From contig NZ_BMRC01000020.1 in NCBI RefSeq assembly GCF_014648435.1, positions 4,425 to 68,424 of the forward strand: a DNA stretch of 64,000 nucleotides. Reading direction: 5' to 3'. A model generated the notes under the pieces. The model was not told the origin of the DNA. It was given only the letters and a program-made list of their open reading frames with translations, and searched no databases. Source of the stretch: Nonomuraea spiralis. Lineage in GTDB: Bacteria; Actinomycetota; Actinomycetes; Streptosporangiales; Streptosporangiaceae. Each line of letters opens with the position of its first letter. Within the stretch, counting starts at the first letter, position 1. Shown here piece by piece: positions 50,471-58,973 of this stretch. Position numbers and translations under genes: made by a program.

Positions 50471-50710
50471 CGCAGATCGTCGGCCGACCAGCCGACGAAC
50501 GCGGAGTTTTAGCGCGCACAAGCCTACCGGTCCAAACCCTGCCCAGACGACCGTTCCGAACGGTGATCAGCTGCACGATCAGTGTCTCGATCTCCCGGCC
50601 CGTGGCTCGAGCGCGGAACCGTACCCGATCCGCCACAGATCGCGCACCGATTAGGATTCCGCGCCGCGCCCGTCTGTACGTGTGAGATCGATTCACAGGA
50701 GGCTGGCAGG

Positions 50711-51295
50711 ATGCGGAAACTGATCTTCGGCATGAACGTGACCCTGGACGGCTACATCGCCGCGACCGGCGACGACATCGGCTGGAGTGGGGGAGAGGGG
50801 CCGGACTCTTCGCCGAGCGCCGAGCTGTTCCAGTGGTGGTATGACCAGATGCGGGCGAGCGAGCTGTCGCTGTACGGGCGCAAGCTGTGGGAGGCGATGA
50901 GCTCCCACTGGCCGACCGGCGACCAACGGCCCGACGCCACCCCGGCGGAGGTCGCGTTCGCGCGTCTCTGGCGGGACATGCCGAAGGTGGTGTTCTCATC
51001 GACGATCGACAAGGTCGACTGGAACACCCGCCTGGTCACCGGCGACGCGGTCGCCGAGATCGCCCGGCTCAAGGCCGAGAACGGCGGCCCGATGGACATC
51101 GCCGGCGCGACGCTCGCCGCGGCGGCCATGCGGGCCGGGCTGATCGACGAGTACGCGATCGTCACCCACCCGGTCCTGGTGGGCGGGGGCACGCCGTTCT
51201 TCACCGGGCTGGACAGCTGGGTGAACCTGAACCTGGTCGAGACGCGGACATTTCCCGGCGGCGTGATGCTGACCCGATACGAGACGCGGCGATGA
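50711..51295 (+). CDS. Dihydrofolate reductase family protein (RibD C-terminal-like)
   Basis: 194 residues from ATG 50711, with AGGAGG about 9 bp upstream. MRKLIFGMNVTLDGYIAATG is the family start (xxxSLDGxIA). LYGRKLWEAMSSHWP carries the R-K/T-x-(W/Y)E motif, and DIAGATLAAAAMRAGLIDEY plus HPVLVGGGTPFF the NADPH-binding end. It belongs to the YyaP/YwjB-like group related to RibD reductase, not to folate-pathway DHFR. The reaction is unknown. It is divergent from the SARP gene across 240 bp. Confidence 0.93.
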   Translation: MRKLIFGMNVTLDGYIAATGDDIGWSGGEGPDSSPSAELFQWWYDQMRASELSLYGRKLWEAMSSHWPTGDQRPDATPAEVAFARLWRDMPKVVFSSTIDKVDWNTRLVTGDAVAEIARLKAENGGPMDIAGATLAAAAMRAGLIDEYAIVTHPVLVGGGTPFFTGLDSWVNLNLVETRTFPGGVMLTRYETRR

Positions 51296-51406
51296 GGGAA
51301 CCTTCTCCCGGCGCTTCCTCGCGTTCCGGGTGAGTTGTCGACCGTCTCGCCGAAGATGAGGACGACGGCGTCGTTGATCGTGACGATGTTCTTCGGGCAT
51401 GAGGAT

Positions 51407-51431
51407 GCCCCGCCGGCAACGCCGGCGGGGC
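51407..51431. terminator. Strong hairpin between convergent genes
   Basis: GCCCCGCCGGC (51407-51417) pairs perfectly with GCCGGCGGGGC (51421-51431) around an AAC loop. It separates the convergent reductase and sigma-factor genes; the region 51296-51544 holds no gene. Confidence 0.85.
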
Positions 51432-51544
51432 GGTGGTGTTCGCCGTGCCGCGTTGGTGTTCAGCTGGTCAGGGTGCTCACTCCGCGGTGACCTCGGTGAC
51501 GCCGGCCCGTGCGCTGGACTCGTCGACGATGGGGACCTGCCTGA

Positions 51545-52552
51545 TCACAGCGTCGCGGGCAGGCCCAGCCATGGTTTGTCGGTGGCGTCGAATCCGGTGA
51601 GCTCGGTGATCTTCCCGTCGACGATGTGCAGGACCGCGATGGTGAACAAACGGTATGCCGGGTCGTCGGGGGTGCGGAGGTACAACGCGGCGGCAGGCAT
51701 GCGGTTGACCGTCGTGGCGGTGCAGCGCCAGTCGTCGTAGCCGCGCTGGAAGAGCCCACTGGAGACCCAGCCGTCCACCGCTTCCTCGGCCGTGACGATC
51801 AAGGCGCCCGGGTCGGGCAGCATCACGAAGCGCAGGTCGTCGCGCAGCAGGGCCATCAGCCCGTCGAGGTCGTTGCGCTCATGGGCGTCGATGTACGACT
51901 TCACCACGCCGCGCTCGTCATCCGACAGCTCGTGCGAGGCCGGGCTTCGCCAGTCGAGGCGGCGGTCGGGCAGTTGCTCGCGCATCGTCACGCGCGCCCG
52001 CTGCAGTGCGCTGGTCACCGATGCGACCGTCAGATCGAGGGCGTCGGCGGCATTCGACGCCGGCCAGCCGAGGACGTCGCGCACGATGAACACCGCCCGC
52101 TGCCGCGGCGGCAGGTGCTGGACGGCGACGATGAACGCCAGCTCGATCGTCTCCCGCGTCACCACCGATTCCTGCGGGTCCGCCGGGAGCATCCGGTCCG
52201 GGTAGGGCTGCAAGTAGTGCACTTCCGAGCCCGCGCTCGGCAGCCCGGCAGGCACGGGTGTGCGATCGTTGCGCTTGCCCAGGAAGTCGAGGCAGGCGTT
52301 CGTCGCAATCCGGTACAGCCAGGTCCGCAGCGCAGCGTGGCCCTTGAACGACTCCCGTTTGTTCCACGCCCGCAGGAACGTCTCCTGCGTCATGTCCTGG
52401 GCGTCCTCGTAGTTCGCGAGCATCCGGTAGCAGTGCACCTGCAGCTCACGCCGGTAGCGCTCCGTGATGAGCGCGAACTGTGCCGCGTCATGGGAGCGGG
52501 CCGCCGCGATGAACGCGGCCTCGTCGTCGCCTGGCAGTCTGGCGTCGGTCAT
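51545..52552 (-). CDS. ECF RNA polymerase sigma factor with C-terminal SnoaL-like domain
   Basis: 335 residues from ATG 52552, GGAAGGA 9 bp upstream; a TTG three codons earlier is in frame. Sigma-2: ALITERYRRELQVHCYRMLA, NYEDAQDMTQETFLRAWNKR. Sigma-4: IVAVQHLPPRQRAVFIVRDV, LDLTVASVTSALQRARVTMR, the HTH. The last ~120 residues (SYIDAHERNDLDGLMALLRD to DATDKPWLGLP) form a SnoaL-like domain, as in the SigJ/SigG branches where this domain replaces an anti-sigma factor as control. No anti-sigma gene is adjacent, in agreement. Regulon not known. Confidence 0.93.
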   Translation of the reverse strand: MTDARLPGDDEAAFIAAARSHDAAQFALITERYRRELQVHCYRMLANYEDAQDMTQETFLRAWNKRESFKGHAALRTWLYRIATNACLDFLGKRNDRTPVPAGLPSAGSEVHYLQPYPDRMLPADPQESVVTRETIELAFIVAVQHLPPRQRAVFIVRDVLGWPASNAADALDLTVASVTSALQRARVTMREQLPDRRLDWRSPASHELSDDERGVVKSYIDAHERNDLDGLMALLRDDLRFVMLPDPGALIVTAEEAVDGWVSSGLFQRGYDDWRCTATTVNRMPAAALYLRTPDDPAYRLFTIAVLHIVDGKITELTGFDATDKPWLGLPATL

Positions 52553-52983
52553 GGTGGTCAATCCTTCCGCGGGTGGCGAGGGGACACCAGAACAGACGAC
52601 GTGGCGGAGGATTTCTGAGCGGTGAAGCCGCCGATACCGGGCCGTTCGTCAGGCCGGACGGGCCGGGTCGGGCACACCCTCGATGTCGAGAGGGGATCCC
52701 CGTGGTACCGGGGAAGGACCGGGCGGCCATGGCTGATCGCCCAGTGCGGCGGCAGGCCGGAGGCAAGCCCCATGCGTGACAACCGCGGCACCTCCTCGAC
52801 GAGCACCGGCCTGAGCCGGTGATGGTGTGGACGTTGCCGCCGGGCGCCGTGGCCTGCGCTGTGAGACGGCCGTCGACCAGCAGGTCGTACGTGCCGTCCG
52901 GCGGGGCGGGATGCCTGCGGGCGTCACGTACGTGGGGGACAGGGGCGGAGGCGATGGAGCGCGTCACCGAAGAGGAGGGATGA
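52553..52983. other. Gap upstream of the sigma-factor gene
   Basis: About 430 bp. On the minus strand a possible stretch HPAPPDGTYDLLVDGRLTAQ is followed by frames without homology; I do not recognise a gene. It must hold the sigma-factor promoter. No hairpin of note seen. Confidence 0.35.
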
Positions 52984-53664
52984 TCACATGCAGGTCGGAA
53001 GGTAGCGGCTCGTGGAGGAGAAGTCGCTGACCGAAAGAGAATCAGCTGTACTCAACCTCGTCACCTCGCTCGTTGTGACTGGTTCCGCACCGAGCCCAGG
53101 AGACCAGAAGCGGGAGTGCGGGTCGAGCGGGTTGACGACCACGACGAGCGTTGTCCGGCCGTCGGCGTCGTCGAATGTTCGTGTGCGCTCCTCATCGTGT
53201 CGCATCCGGTAGACCACCTGGCTGCATGCGGGAGCGTCGAAGGTGGCATAGTGCGCAGGCCCTTGCACCACATTGTTGTCAGACAATTCAACATGAATCT
53301 GGACGGTGGTCGGGAGGGCGTTCCCGTTCTTGACCGTGATCGTTCCGCCGGTCATGAGCGGGTCGGCGATATCCACTTCGCCCGGTTCGACGGTGACGCG
53401 CAGTGCGAAGTCACGCCGGCCGGCCCGATCAGACGCTGTTCTCGCCTGCTGAGCGTCCACCCGCTGCTGTTCACTGATCCGCAGGGCATTCATGGAGACG
53501 AGGAACGCGGGCACGGACATGAGACTCCCGGTGATCCCCGCGATGGCAGCCCAGAGCTGTACCGAAGTGAGCTTGCGGCGGAGAGGCCGACCCGTCCGAC
53601 GGCGGGCGGCGAGTCGCCTGGTGGTTCGAGCGGTGAGGCGGGAAGCACGGTTGTGTCCAGGCAT
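52984..53664 (-). CDS. Membrane-anchored hypothetical protein
   Basis: 226 residues from ATG 53664. The N-terminus is highly basic (MPGHNRASRLTARTTRRLAA, RRRTGRPLRRKL), then one membrane helix VQLWAAIAGITGSLMSVPAF and a short heptad-like stretch rich in Gln/Arg. The C-terminal ~130 residues are probably extracytoplasmic and beta-rich: LRVTVEPGEVDIADPLMTGG, TITVKNGNALPTTVQIHVEL, with one Cys. The beta domain has the look of an Ig-like module that would sit outside the cell. No named family recognised. It is monocistronic. Confidence 0.75.
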   Translation of the reverse strand: MPGHNRASRLTARTTRRLAARRRTGRPLRRKLTSVQLWAAIAGITGSLMSVPAFLVSMNALRISEQQRVDAQQARTASDRAGRRDFALRVTVEPGEVDIADPLMTGGTITVKNGNALPTTVQIHVELSDNNVVQGPAHYATFDAPACSQVVYRMRHDEERTRTFDDADGRTTLVVVVNPLDPHSRFWSPGLGAEPVTTSEVTRLSTADSLSVSDFSSTSRYLPTCM

Positions 53665-53756
53665 GTGCCCAGCGTGGAGGAGATGCTCTGGGATCGGGGG
53701 CCGATCGGCGTGTTGTGTTGTGCTGTCCTGGATGGTGTCGGTGCGCGATAGAACGG

Positions 53757-54165
53757 GCCCTCAAGAGCGCGCTGGCCGCCTACGCGCTGATCGCCGTCGT
53801 CCTGTCGCTGGTCATCGGGGCAGCCGAGCGGGCCAGGACGGTGTCGGTCCTGCGCACTTTGGGGTTGTCGGAGCGGCAGGCGCAGCGGCTGACCGTCCTG
53901 GAGGTCCTGCCCATGGTCTTCGCCGCCACGCTGGTCGGCCTGGGGCTGGGCCTCGGCCTCCCCAGCGTGCTCGGGGCCGGCGTGGACCTGTCGGCGTACG
54001 CCGGTGACCTGCCCGTCGGCGGCTACCCGCCAGACCTGTTCCTGCCGGGCGCGCCGGCGGCGGGACTGGCAGCTGTCGCCTGGGGCGGTGGTGTGCCTTC
54101 GATGGCCGGCAGTTCGGGGAACTGGATGCGCAAGGGGTGGGCGAGCGTACGCCTGGCCTCACGTC
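53757..54165 (+). pseudogene. 3' relic of an FtsX-like permease gene
   Basis: A frame reads ALKSALAAYALIAVVLSLVI, GAAERARTVSVLRTLGLSER, QAQRLTVLEVLPMVFAATLV, GLGLGLGLPSVLG. This is the C-terminal FtsX domain of actinobacterial ABC permeases of the MacB/LolC kind: two membrane helices with the RxxxxxLRxLG loop. The 5' part, including the start and the other helices, is absent, and the last helix runs out of frame near 54083. The remaining codons overlap the convergent gene end. No partner ATPase gene is nearby. Confidence 0.7.
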
Positions 54166-55079
54166 AAGCTGTCCAGGCCCTCCTGGCTGCGTCGGTGCGC
54201 CGCTCGCATCGGCCATGCACGGGTGGGCGCGTAGTCGACCTTGAGCTCGTGCAGCTGAGCGGCGAGCAGGTGGCTCGCCGCCCGGGTCGAGCCTTGGTGG
54301 TCCGTCACCGGATGCGGACCGTCCAGGAGGGACATGGTGAGGCGATAGGTCGACAGGGCCCTGTCCGTACCGGTCCTGGTCTGCTCCTCGGACGGTGCGC
54401 GGGAGAGGACCAGTACCGCCGGCTTCCGGTTCTCGGCGATGGCAGCGACGAGACGGTCGTGGCCGTCCAGGATCGCGTAGCAGTTGAGCCCGCTGAACCA
54501 CCAGAGCAAGGCGGGCGGCAGGATCCCCTCCCGGGCCTGCTTGCGGTAAGCCTTCACCCTGCCGTTGTCGGGCGGTGACATCCGCCGCAGGGGCATGACC
54601 CCCCATGAGCCGGTGAACCAGTCGATGTAGCCGTCTGGATGATCATCGAGCAACAGGGAACGCCATCGGTCGGCCGACACGTCTTCCGTCCGGGACGCCC
54701 CTTCCCCGGCAAGCCGCCGGGAGAGCACCCACCGCCCCTCGTGGAAGGGGCCGATGGGGGAGGCTTCCAGGGCGTCGGCAAAACGATGCGCCCAGCGGGC
54801 GTACCAGGACGGTTGACCCGGCTCGGTGACCGCGCGCGCCTCGGCGGCCCGCAAGGGAGCCAGGGGTGACCGGTAGTTCTCCGTACGGGAGTACTCGACT
54901 CCGCCCCGATCGTCGTCGATCTCGGCGAAGAGCACCGCGTCCGGCCCCTGCGACAGGACCATCCGATTCCCGTTCGCCGCCTCAGGCCGCAGTCCCGGCT
55001 CGGCCGCGTGCTGAAGCTCCAGGCCGAGGCCGACCCAGGATCCGCCGTCGGTCGCCCCTGTCAGATTCGTCCGGCGCAC
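54159..55079 (-). CDS. Hypothetical protein with ParB/sulfiredoxin-like motif
   Basis: 306 residues from GTG 55079. Most of the protein is not recognisable. The segment LNCYAILDGHDRLVAAIAEN followed by RKPAVLVLSRA resembles the ParB/Srx nucleotide-binding core (xxDGxHRxxAAxxxGxxxVPV), where DGHDRL would be the loop that binds a phosphate. Other notable stretches are WARFRFADALEASP-like (WYARWAHRFADALE) and YIDWFTGSWGVMPLRRM. No signal peptide or membrane segment. The ParB/Srx fold is widely used in CTPases and modification enzymes, but this assignment rests on one motif. Confidence 0.6.
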   Translation of the reverse strand: MRRTNLTGATDGGSWVGLGLELQHAAEPGLRPEAANGNRMVLSQGPDAVLFAEIDDDRGGVEYSRTENYRSPLAPLRAAEARAVTEPGQPSWYARWAHRFADALEASPIGPFHEGRWVLSRRLAGEGASRTEDVSADRWRSLLLDDHPDGYIDWFTGSWGVMPLRRMSPPDNGRVKAYRKQAREGILPPALLWWFSGLNCYAILDGHDRLVAAIAENRKPAVLVLSRAPSEEQTRTGTDRALSTYRLTMSLLDGPHPVTDHQGSTRAASHLLAAQLHELKVDYAPTRAWPMRAAHRRSQEGLDSLT

Positions 55080-55252
55080 CCGGCCGATCCTATCCGCGGG
55101 CCACGTCGCGGCTCCATCGCCACCCCGATGCCGGGCCTACCTCGATGAGGGCGCGTGGCGGTACCACGGCGGCTTCTTCGTGCGGGCCCGTGCTGCCGCC
55201 GATTCCGGCGGGAGCAGGTGCGCACGTGTGATCCATCGGGCATGGCGGAGTG

Positions 55253-56389
55253 TCAAGCGGGGGCGGGCAGCTGCTGGGTCGAGCAGTGGATGCCGCCGCC
55301 GCCCTCGCCGAGCGTGTCGACCGGCACCTGCACGACCTCGCGCCCGGGATACAGGTCCCGGACGATGGCGGCGGCGTTCTTGTCGGCCTTCCTGTCGCCG
55401 AAGCGGGGCAGGATGACCCCGCCGTTGACGACGTAGTAGTTGACGTAACTGGCCAGGAAGCCCTCGCCGCGGCGCCCGATGTCGACCGGTTCCGGGAGCT
55501 CGACGAGTTCGAGCCGCTTGCCGCGGGCGTCCACCGCCGATCGGAGGACCTTGCGCGCCTGGTCGTGGGCGGCGGTCCAGACGTCCTGCGGGGCGTCCTC
55601 GGGCGGGGTGCTGATCACCACCACTCCGGGCTCGGAGAAGCGGGCCAGCGCGTCGATGTGGTAGTCGGTGATGTCCTTGCCCTTGACGCCCTTCACCCAG
55701 ATGAACGTGGTCGCGCCGACGGTCTCCCGCAGCCCGCGTTCGATGTCGGCGCGGGACTTGCCGGGGTTGCGGTTGTCGTTGACCAGGGAGCTCTCCGTCG
55801 CCATGAGCGTGCCCGCGCCGTCCACCTCGATCGAGCCGCCTTCCGCGACGATCGGCGCGTCGATCCTGGTGATGTGTTCCATGGTGAGGATCTTGCGGGC
55901 GACGTCCTTGTCGCGGGTGTGCTCCTGCTTGCCGCCCCAGCCGTTGAAGTGGAAGTCCACTCCAGCGATCTTGTCGCCGCGGAGCACGAAGGTGGGGCCG
56001 ATGTCGCGCATCCACAGGTCGTCGACGGGGATGTCCACGACCTCGACCTGGGAGCCGCAGGCGCGCTGTGCGGCTTTGACGTCCTTGGGGTTGGCGAGCA
56101 TGACCACGGGTTCGAAGTCGGCGATCGTGCGGGCGATGCGGGCGATGTCGTCGCGCACGCCCGCGGTGTCGGACTTCCAGATCAGCTCGGTCGGCCACGA
56201 CATGAACGTCAGCCGGTGTGGATGCGTCTCTTCGGGCATCAGCCATCCGGCAGCCCTTGTGGCCGGGGCGTTCGGCTTGACGGCGGTCGTCGCCACGGCC
56301 CCCGTCGAGGGTGAGCCGCAGGCGCTCAGCGCGCCTCCGAAGGCCGCCAGAATCGCGGCTTGCAGCGTCTGACGTCGCGATATTCGCAC
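55253..56389 (-). CDS. Exported agmatine deiminase-family lipoprotein
   Basis: 378 residues from GTG 56389, with a GGGGG stretch a few bases upstream. The first 25 residues, RISRRQTLQAAILAAFGGAL and SAC, combine a twin-arginine-like motif with a lipobox (LSAC), so the enzyme is predicted to be folded, exported and lipidated. The catalytic domain is complete: LWMRDIGPTFV, GVDFHFNGWGG, IVAEGGSIEVDG, ITDYHIDALARF with the His, and GGGGIHCSTQQLP with the nucleophile Cys near residue 366. The PF04371 family hydrolyses the guanidino group of agmatine or peptidyl-arginine to citrulline-type products plus ammonia. It lies just after the agmatine operon, with its own copy of the operator. Confidence 0.9.
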   Translation of the reverse strand: MRISRRQTLQAAILAAFGGALSACGSPSTGAVATTAVKPNAPATRAAGWLMPEETHPHRLTFMSWPTELIWKSDTAGVRDDIARIARTIADFEPVVMLANPKDVKAAQRACGSQVEVVDIPVDDLWMRDIGPTFVLRGDKIAGVDFHFNGWGGKQEHTRDKDVARKILTMEHITRIDAPIVAEGGSIEVDGAGTLMATESSLVNDNRNPGKSRADIERGLRETVGATTFIWVKGVKGKDITDYHIDALARFSEPGVVVISTPPEDAPQDVWTAAHDQARKVLRSAVDARGKRLELVELPEPVDIGRRGEGFLASYVNYYVVNGGVILPRFGDRKADKNAAAIVRDLYPGREVVQVPVDTLGEGGGGIHCSTQQLPAPA

Positions 56390-56399
56390 AACAGCCCCC

Positions 56400-56417
56400 T
56401 GACTGAAATTTTCGTCA
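56400..56417. promoter_or_regulatory. Imperfect copy of the TetR palindrome before the exported deiminase
   Basis: TGACTGAAATTTTCGTCA matches the centre of the 24-bp palindrome at 63488-63511 (TGACTGAAATTTCAGTCA) at 16 of 18 positions. It lies 11 bp upstream of the deiminase start, in a 37-bp gap after the ATPase gene, and suggests a separate promoter controlled by the same TetR protein. Confidence 0.75.
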
Positions 56418-56426
56418 GCCAGGAGC

Positions 56427-57176
56427 TTACCGTGCCGGTTTCGGAACCGAGGACAGCAGGAGCCTGGTCCAGGCGTGTTGCGGCTGCCCCAGGACGTGCC
56501 TGGTCGGGCCACGCTCGACGATCTCCCCGTGCCGCATGACGACCAGGTCGTCGGTGATCTGACTCACGACGCCGAGGTCGTGGGTGATGAACAGGAACGC
56601 GGTGCCGGTCTGCTCGCGCAGATCGGCCAGGAGGTTGAGGATCTGAGCCTGCACGCAGACATCGAGTGCGGCCACGGCCTCGTCCAGCACCAGGACGGAC
56701 GGCTCGACCGCGAGCGCGCGGGCGAGGGCGACGCGCTGGCGCTGGCCGCCCGACAATTGGCGAGGCAGCGCGGTGGCCTCGCGTTCGCCGAGGCCGACCT
56801 GATCGAGGAGCTGGGTGGTCCGCCGGGTGTGGTCGATGTCCGGGAAGTGCAGCTTCAAGGTCTCGCTCAGCACCGCGGTGGCGCTGAGCCGCGGATCCAG
56901 CGACAGGAACGGGTCCTGGAAGACGATCTGTATCTCGCGCGCCCGCCGTAGCCGCTCGGCCCGGCCCCGTCGCCGGCTGGAGCGGTCGTGACCGCGTACG
57001 GTGACGTGTCCGGCGTCGGGGCGCTCCAGGCCCACGATGATGCGGGCGGCGGTGGTCTTGCCCGACCCCGATCCGCCGACGATGCCGAGCGAGCCGCCTT
57101 CGGCCAGGGTGAAGGACACCCCGCGGACCGCCTGGACGTCGCCGTAGGACTTCGACAGCCCCTCGACTTCAAGCAT
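56427..57176 (-). CDS. ABC transporter ATP-binding protein (DppF/OppF-like)
   Basis: 249 residues. Walker A GGSGSGKTTA near residue 36, Q-loop VFQDPFLSLDP, signature SGGQRQRVALARAL, Walker B VLVLDEAVAALD (DEA rather than the usual DEP), switch His in FITHDLGV. It overlaps the second ATPase by 8 bp and is the last gene of the agmatine-type operon. The two together power the permease pair. Confidence 0.94.
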   Translation of the reverse strand: MLEVEGLSKSYGDVQAVRGVSFTLAEGGSLGIVGGSGSGKTTAARIIVGLERPDAGHVTVRGHDRSSRRRGRAERLRRAREIQIVFQDPFLSLDPRLSATAVLSETLKLHFPDIDHTRRTTQLLDQVGLGEREATALPRQLSGGQRQRVALARALAVEPSVLVLDEAVAALDVCVQAQILNLLADLREQTGTAFLFITHDLGVVSQITDDLVVMRHGEIVERGPTRHVLGQPQHAWTRLLLSSVPKPAR

Positions 57177-58116
57177 GCTCGGCTCCGGTGAGACTGTGGT
57201 GGCAGGCGACGATGCCGTCGGCCAGGGCGAGCGCCGGGGGAGGGGCGTCGTGGCACTGTGGGGTCGCCCGCGGGCAGCGGGCGGCGAAGGCGCACCCGGT
57301 CAGCTCGGCCCGCAGGTCGGGTGGCTGCCCGGGTATGGTGGCCAGCCTCCGTCCGGGCGTTCGCGTGTCCTTCAGCACCCTGGGGGTCGCCGCGAGCAGG
57401 GCCGCGGTGTAGGGGTGGCGCGGGCGGGCGAACAGGGTGGACGCGGGCCCGCTCTCGGCGATCCGCCCCGCGTACATGACGTAGACACGATCGGCGATGG
57501 CCGCGGCCAGATCCAGGTCGTGGGTGACGAACAGCAGGCCGGTGCCGTATCTGCGCCGCAGGGAGTCCAGCAGGGTCACGACCTCGGCCTGGGTGGTGAC
57601 GTCCAGGGCGGTCGTCGGCTCGTCGCACAGCAGCAGCTTCGGGCCGCCCATGAGTGCCGCGGCGATCGTGACCCGTTGCAGCATCCCGCCGGACAGCTGG
57701 TGCGGGTACTGCCGCAGGACCCGCGGATCCAGGCCGACCGCCTCGATGAGCTCGCGGGCCTGGTCGCCGGCGCCGGGCCGCCCTTCGAGGAGGAAGTCGC
57801 CGAGCCTGCGCAGCGGGTTGACGGCCGCGTGCGGGTCCTGGAAGATCATGGCGGCCGTGCGGCTGCGCAACGCGCGCAGCCGATCCGGGGTCATGGTGAG
57901 CACGTCCTCGCCCTGCACGGCGACGGTTCCCGCGGCGGACGCGCCGGGTGGCAGCAGCCCGAGAACGGTCCGTGAAGTGAGGCTCTTGCCGGATCCGGAC
58001 TCGCCGACCAGCGCCACGGTCTCGCCCGGGGCCACGCTCAGATCGATGCCGTCCAGGACCGGGCGCGGCGCGCCGGGCAGCCACATGCGCAGGTCCGTGA
58101 TCCGCAGCACGCTCAT
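57169..58116 (-). CDS. ABC transporter ATP-binding protein (DppD/OppD-like)
   Basis: 315 residues from ATG 58116 (4-bp overlap with the permease). Walker A GESGSGKS, Q-loop IFQDPHAAVNPLRRL, signature SGGMLQRVTIAAAL, Walker B LLLCDEPTTALD, switch His in FVTHDLDL. The C-terminus has the oligopeptide/nickel-type Cys set, GCAFAARCPRATPQCHDA. Same operon as the binding protein, permeases and agmatine enzymes. Confidence 0.95.
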   Translation of the reverse strand: MSVLRITDLRMWLPGAPRPVLDGIDLSVAPGETVALVGESGSGKSLTSRTVLGLLPPGASAAGTVAVQGEDVLTMTPDRLRALRSRTAAMIFQDPHAAVNPLRRLGDFLLEGRPGAGDQARELIEAVGLDPRVLRQYPHQLSGGMLQRVTIAAALMGGPKLLLCDEPTTALDVTTQAEVVTLLDSLRRRYGTGLLFVTHDLDLAAAIADRVYVMYAGRIAESGPASTLFARPRHPYTAALLAATPRVLKDTRTPGRRLATIPGQPPDLRAELTGCAFAARCPRATPQCHDAPPPALALADGIVACHHSLTGAEHA

Positions 58117-58973
58117 GCGGGCCTCCGCGACACCTGGTCGGCCCAGTGCTCGGCGACGACGTTGAAGGCCACCACGGTGAGCACGATCGCCGCGCAGGGC
58201 AGCAGCGCCGAGAGCGGGTGGCCCTGCAGCAGGGCGGACTGGCCGTCGTTGATCATCGATCCCCAGGTGGGTGTCAAGGGCGGCACTCCCAGCCCCAGGT
58301 AGGCCAGGGCGGAGAGGTCGAGCAGGGCGTAGCCGAAGTTGACCGACGACTGGGCGAGCACCACGGGTGCGATGTTGGGGATCAGATGGCGCAGGCAGAT
58401 GGTCAGGCCGGAGAAGCCCTGGACCCGGTAGGCGGCCAGGTAGGGCCGCCGGCGTTCGGAGAGGGTGAGGTTGCGGGCCAGGCGGCTGACGTAGGGCAGG
58501 TAGGCCAGGGAGAGAGCGATGACCGGTGCGGTCACGCCCGTGCCGTACAGAGCCACGAAGATGATCGCCACGAGCAGGGCCGGGAACGCGAGCAGCAGCT
58601 CGGCGGCGCGGGACAGCAGCGTGTCGGGCCAGCCGCCGAGCCAACCGGCGGTGACGCCGACCAGAACGCCCGCGACGGTGGAGAAGACCACGACGGCGAT
58701 GGGGCCTAGGAGTGAGGTGCCGGCGCTCGCGACGAGCCTGGACAGGGTGTCGCGGCCGGCCGCGTCGGCGCCGAGCAGATGAGCGGGTGACGGGCCGGTG
58801 AGTGCGGCGCCGAGGTCGGTGGCGTTGGGATCGTGGAGGGTGAGCACGGGCGCGGCGATCGCGAGCAGGGCCATCAGCGCGGCGAAGGTGCGGCAGATCA
58901 GGTAGAGCCAGTCACGGCGGGTGCGCAGGACGCGCATGACCTGACGGTGGAGGATCGGGTCGGCGCCGGTCAT
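58113..58973 (-). CDS. ABC transporter permease (DppC-like)
   Basis: 286 residues from ATG 58973, overlapping the other permease by 4 bp; an earlier in-frame start would overlap it more. About six membrane segments: LICRTFAALMALLAIAAPVL first. Conserved HLLGADAAGRDTLSRLVASA after it is the HxLGTDxxGRDxxSR motif of the family. The EAA loop is located in AAYRVQGFSGLTICLRHLIP. Partner of the 58970-59926 permease. Confidence 0.95.
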   Translation of the reverse strand: MTGADPILHRQVMRVLRTRRDWLYLICRTFAALMALLAIAAPVLTLHDPNATDLGAALTGPSPAHLLGADAAGRDTLSRLVASAGTSLLGPIAVVVFSTVAGVLVGVTAGWLGGWPDTLLSRAAELLLAFPALLVAIIFVALYGTGVTAPVIALSLAYLPYVSRLARNLTLSERRRPYLAAYRVQGFSGLTICLRHLIPNIAPVVLAQSSVNFGYALLDLSALAYLGLGVPPLTPTWGSMINDGQSALLQGHPLSALLPCAAIVLTVVAFNVVAEHWADQVSRRPA

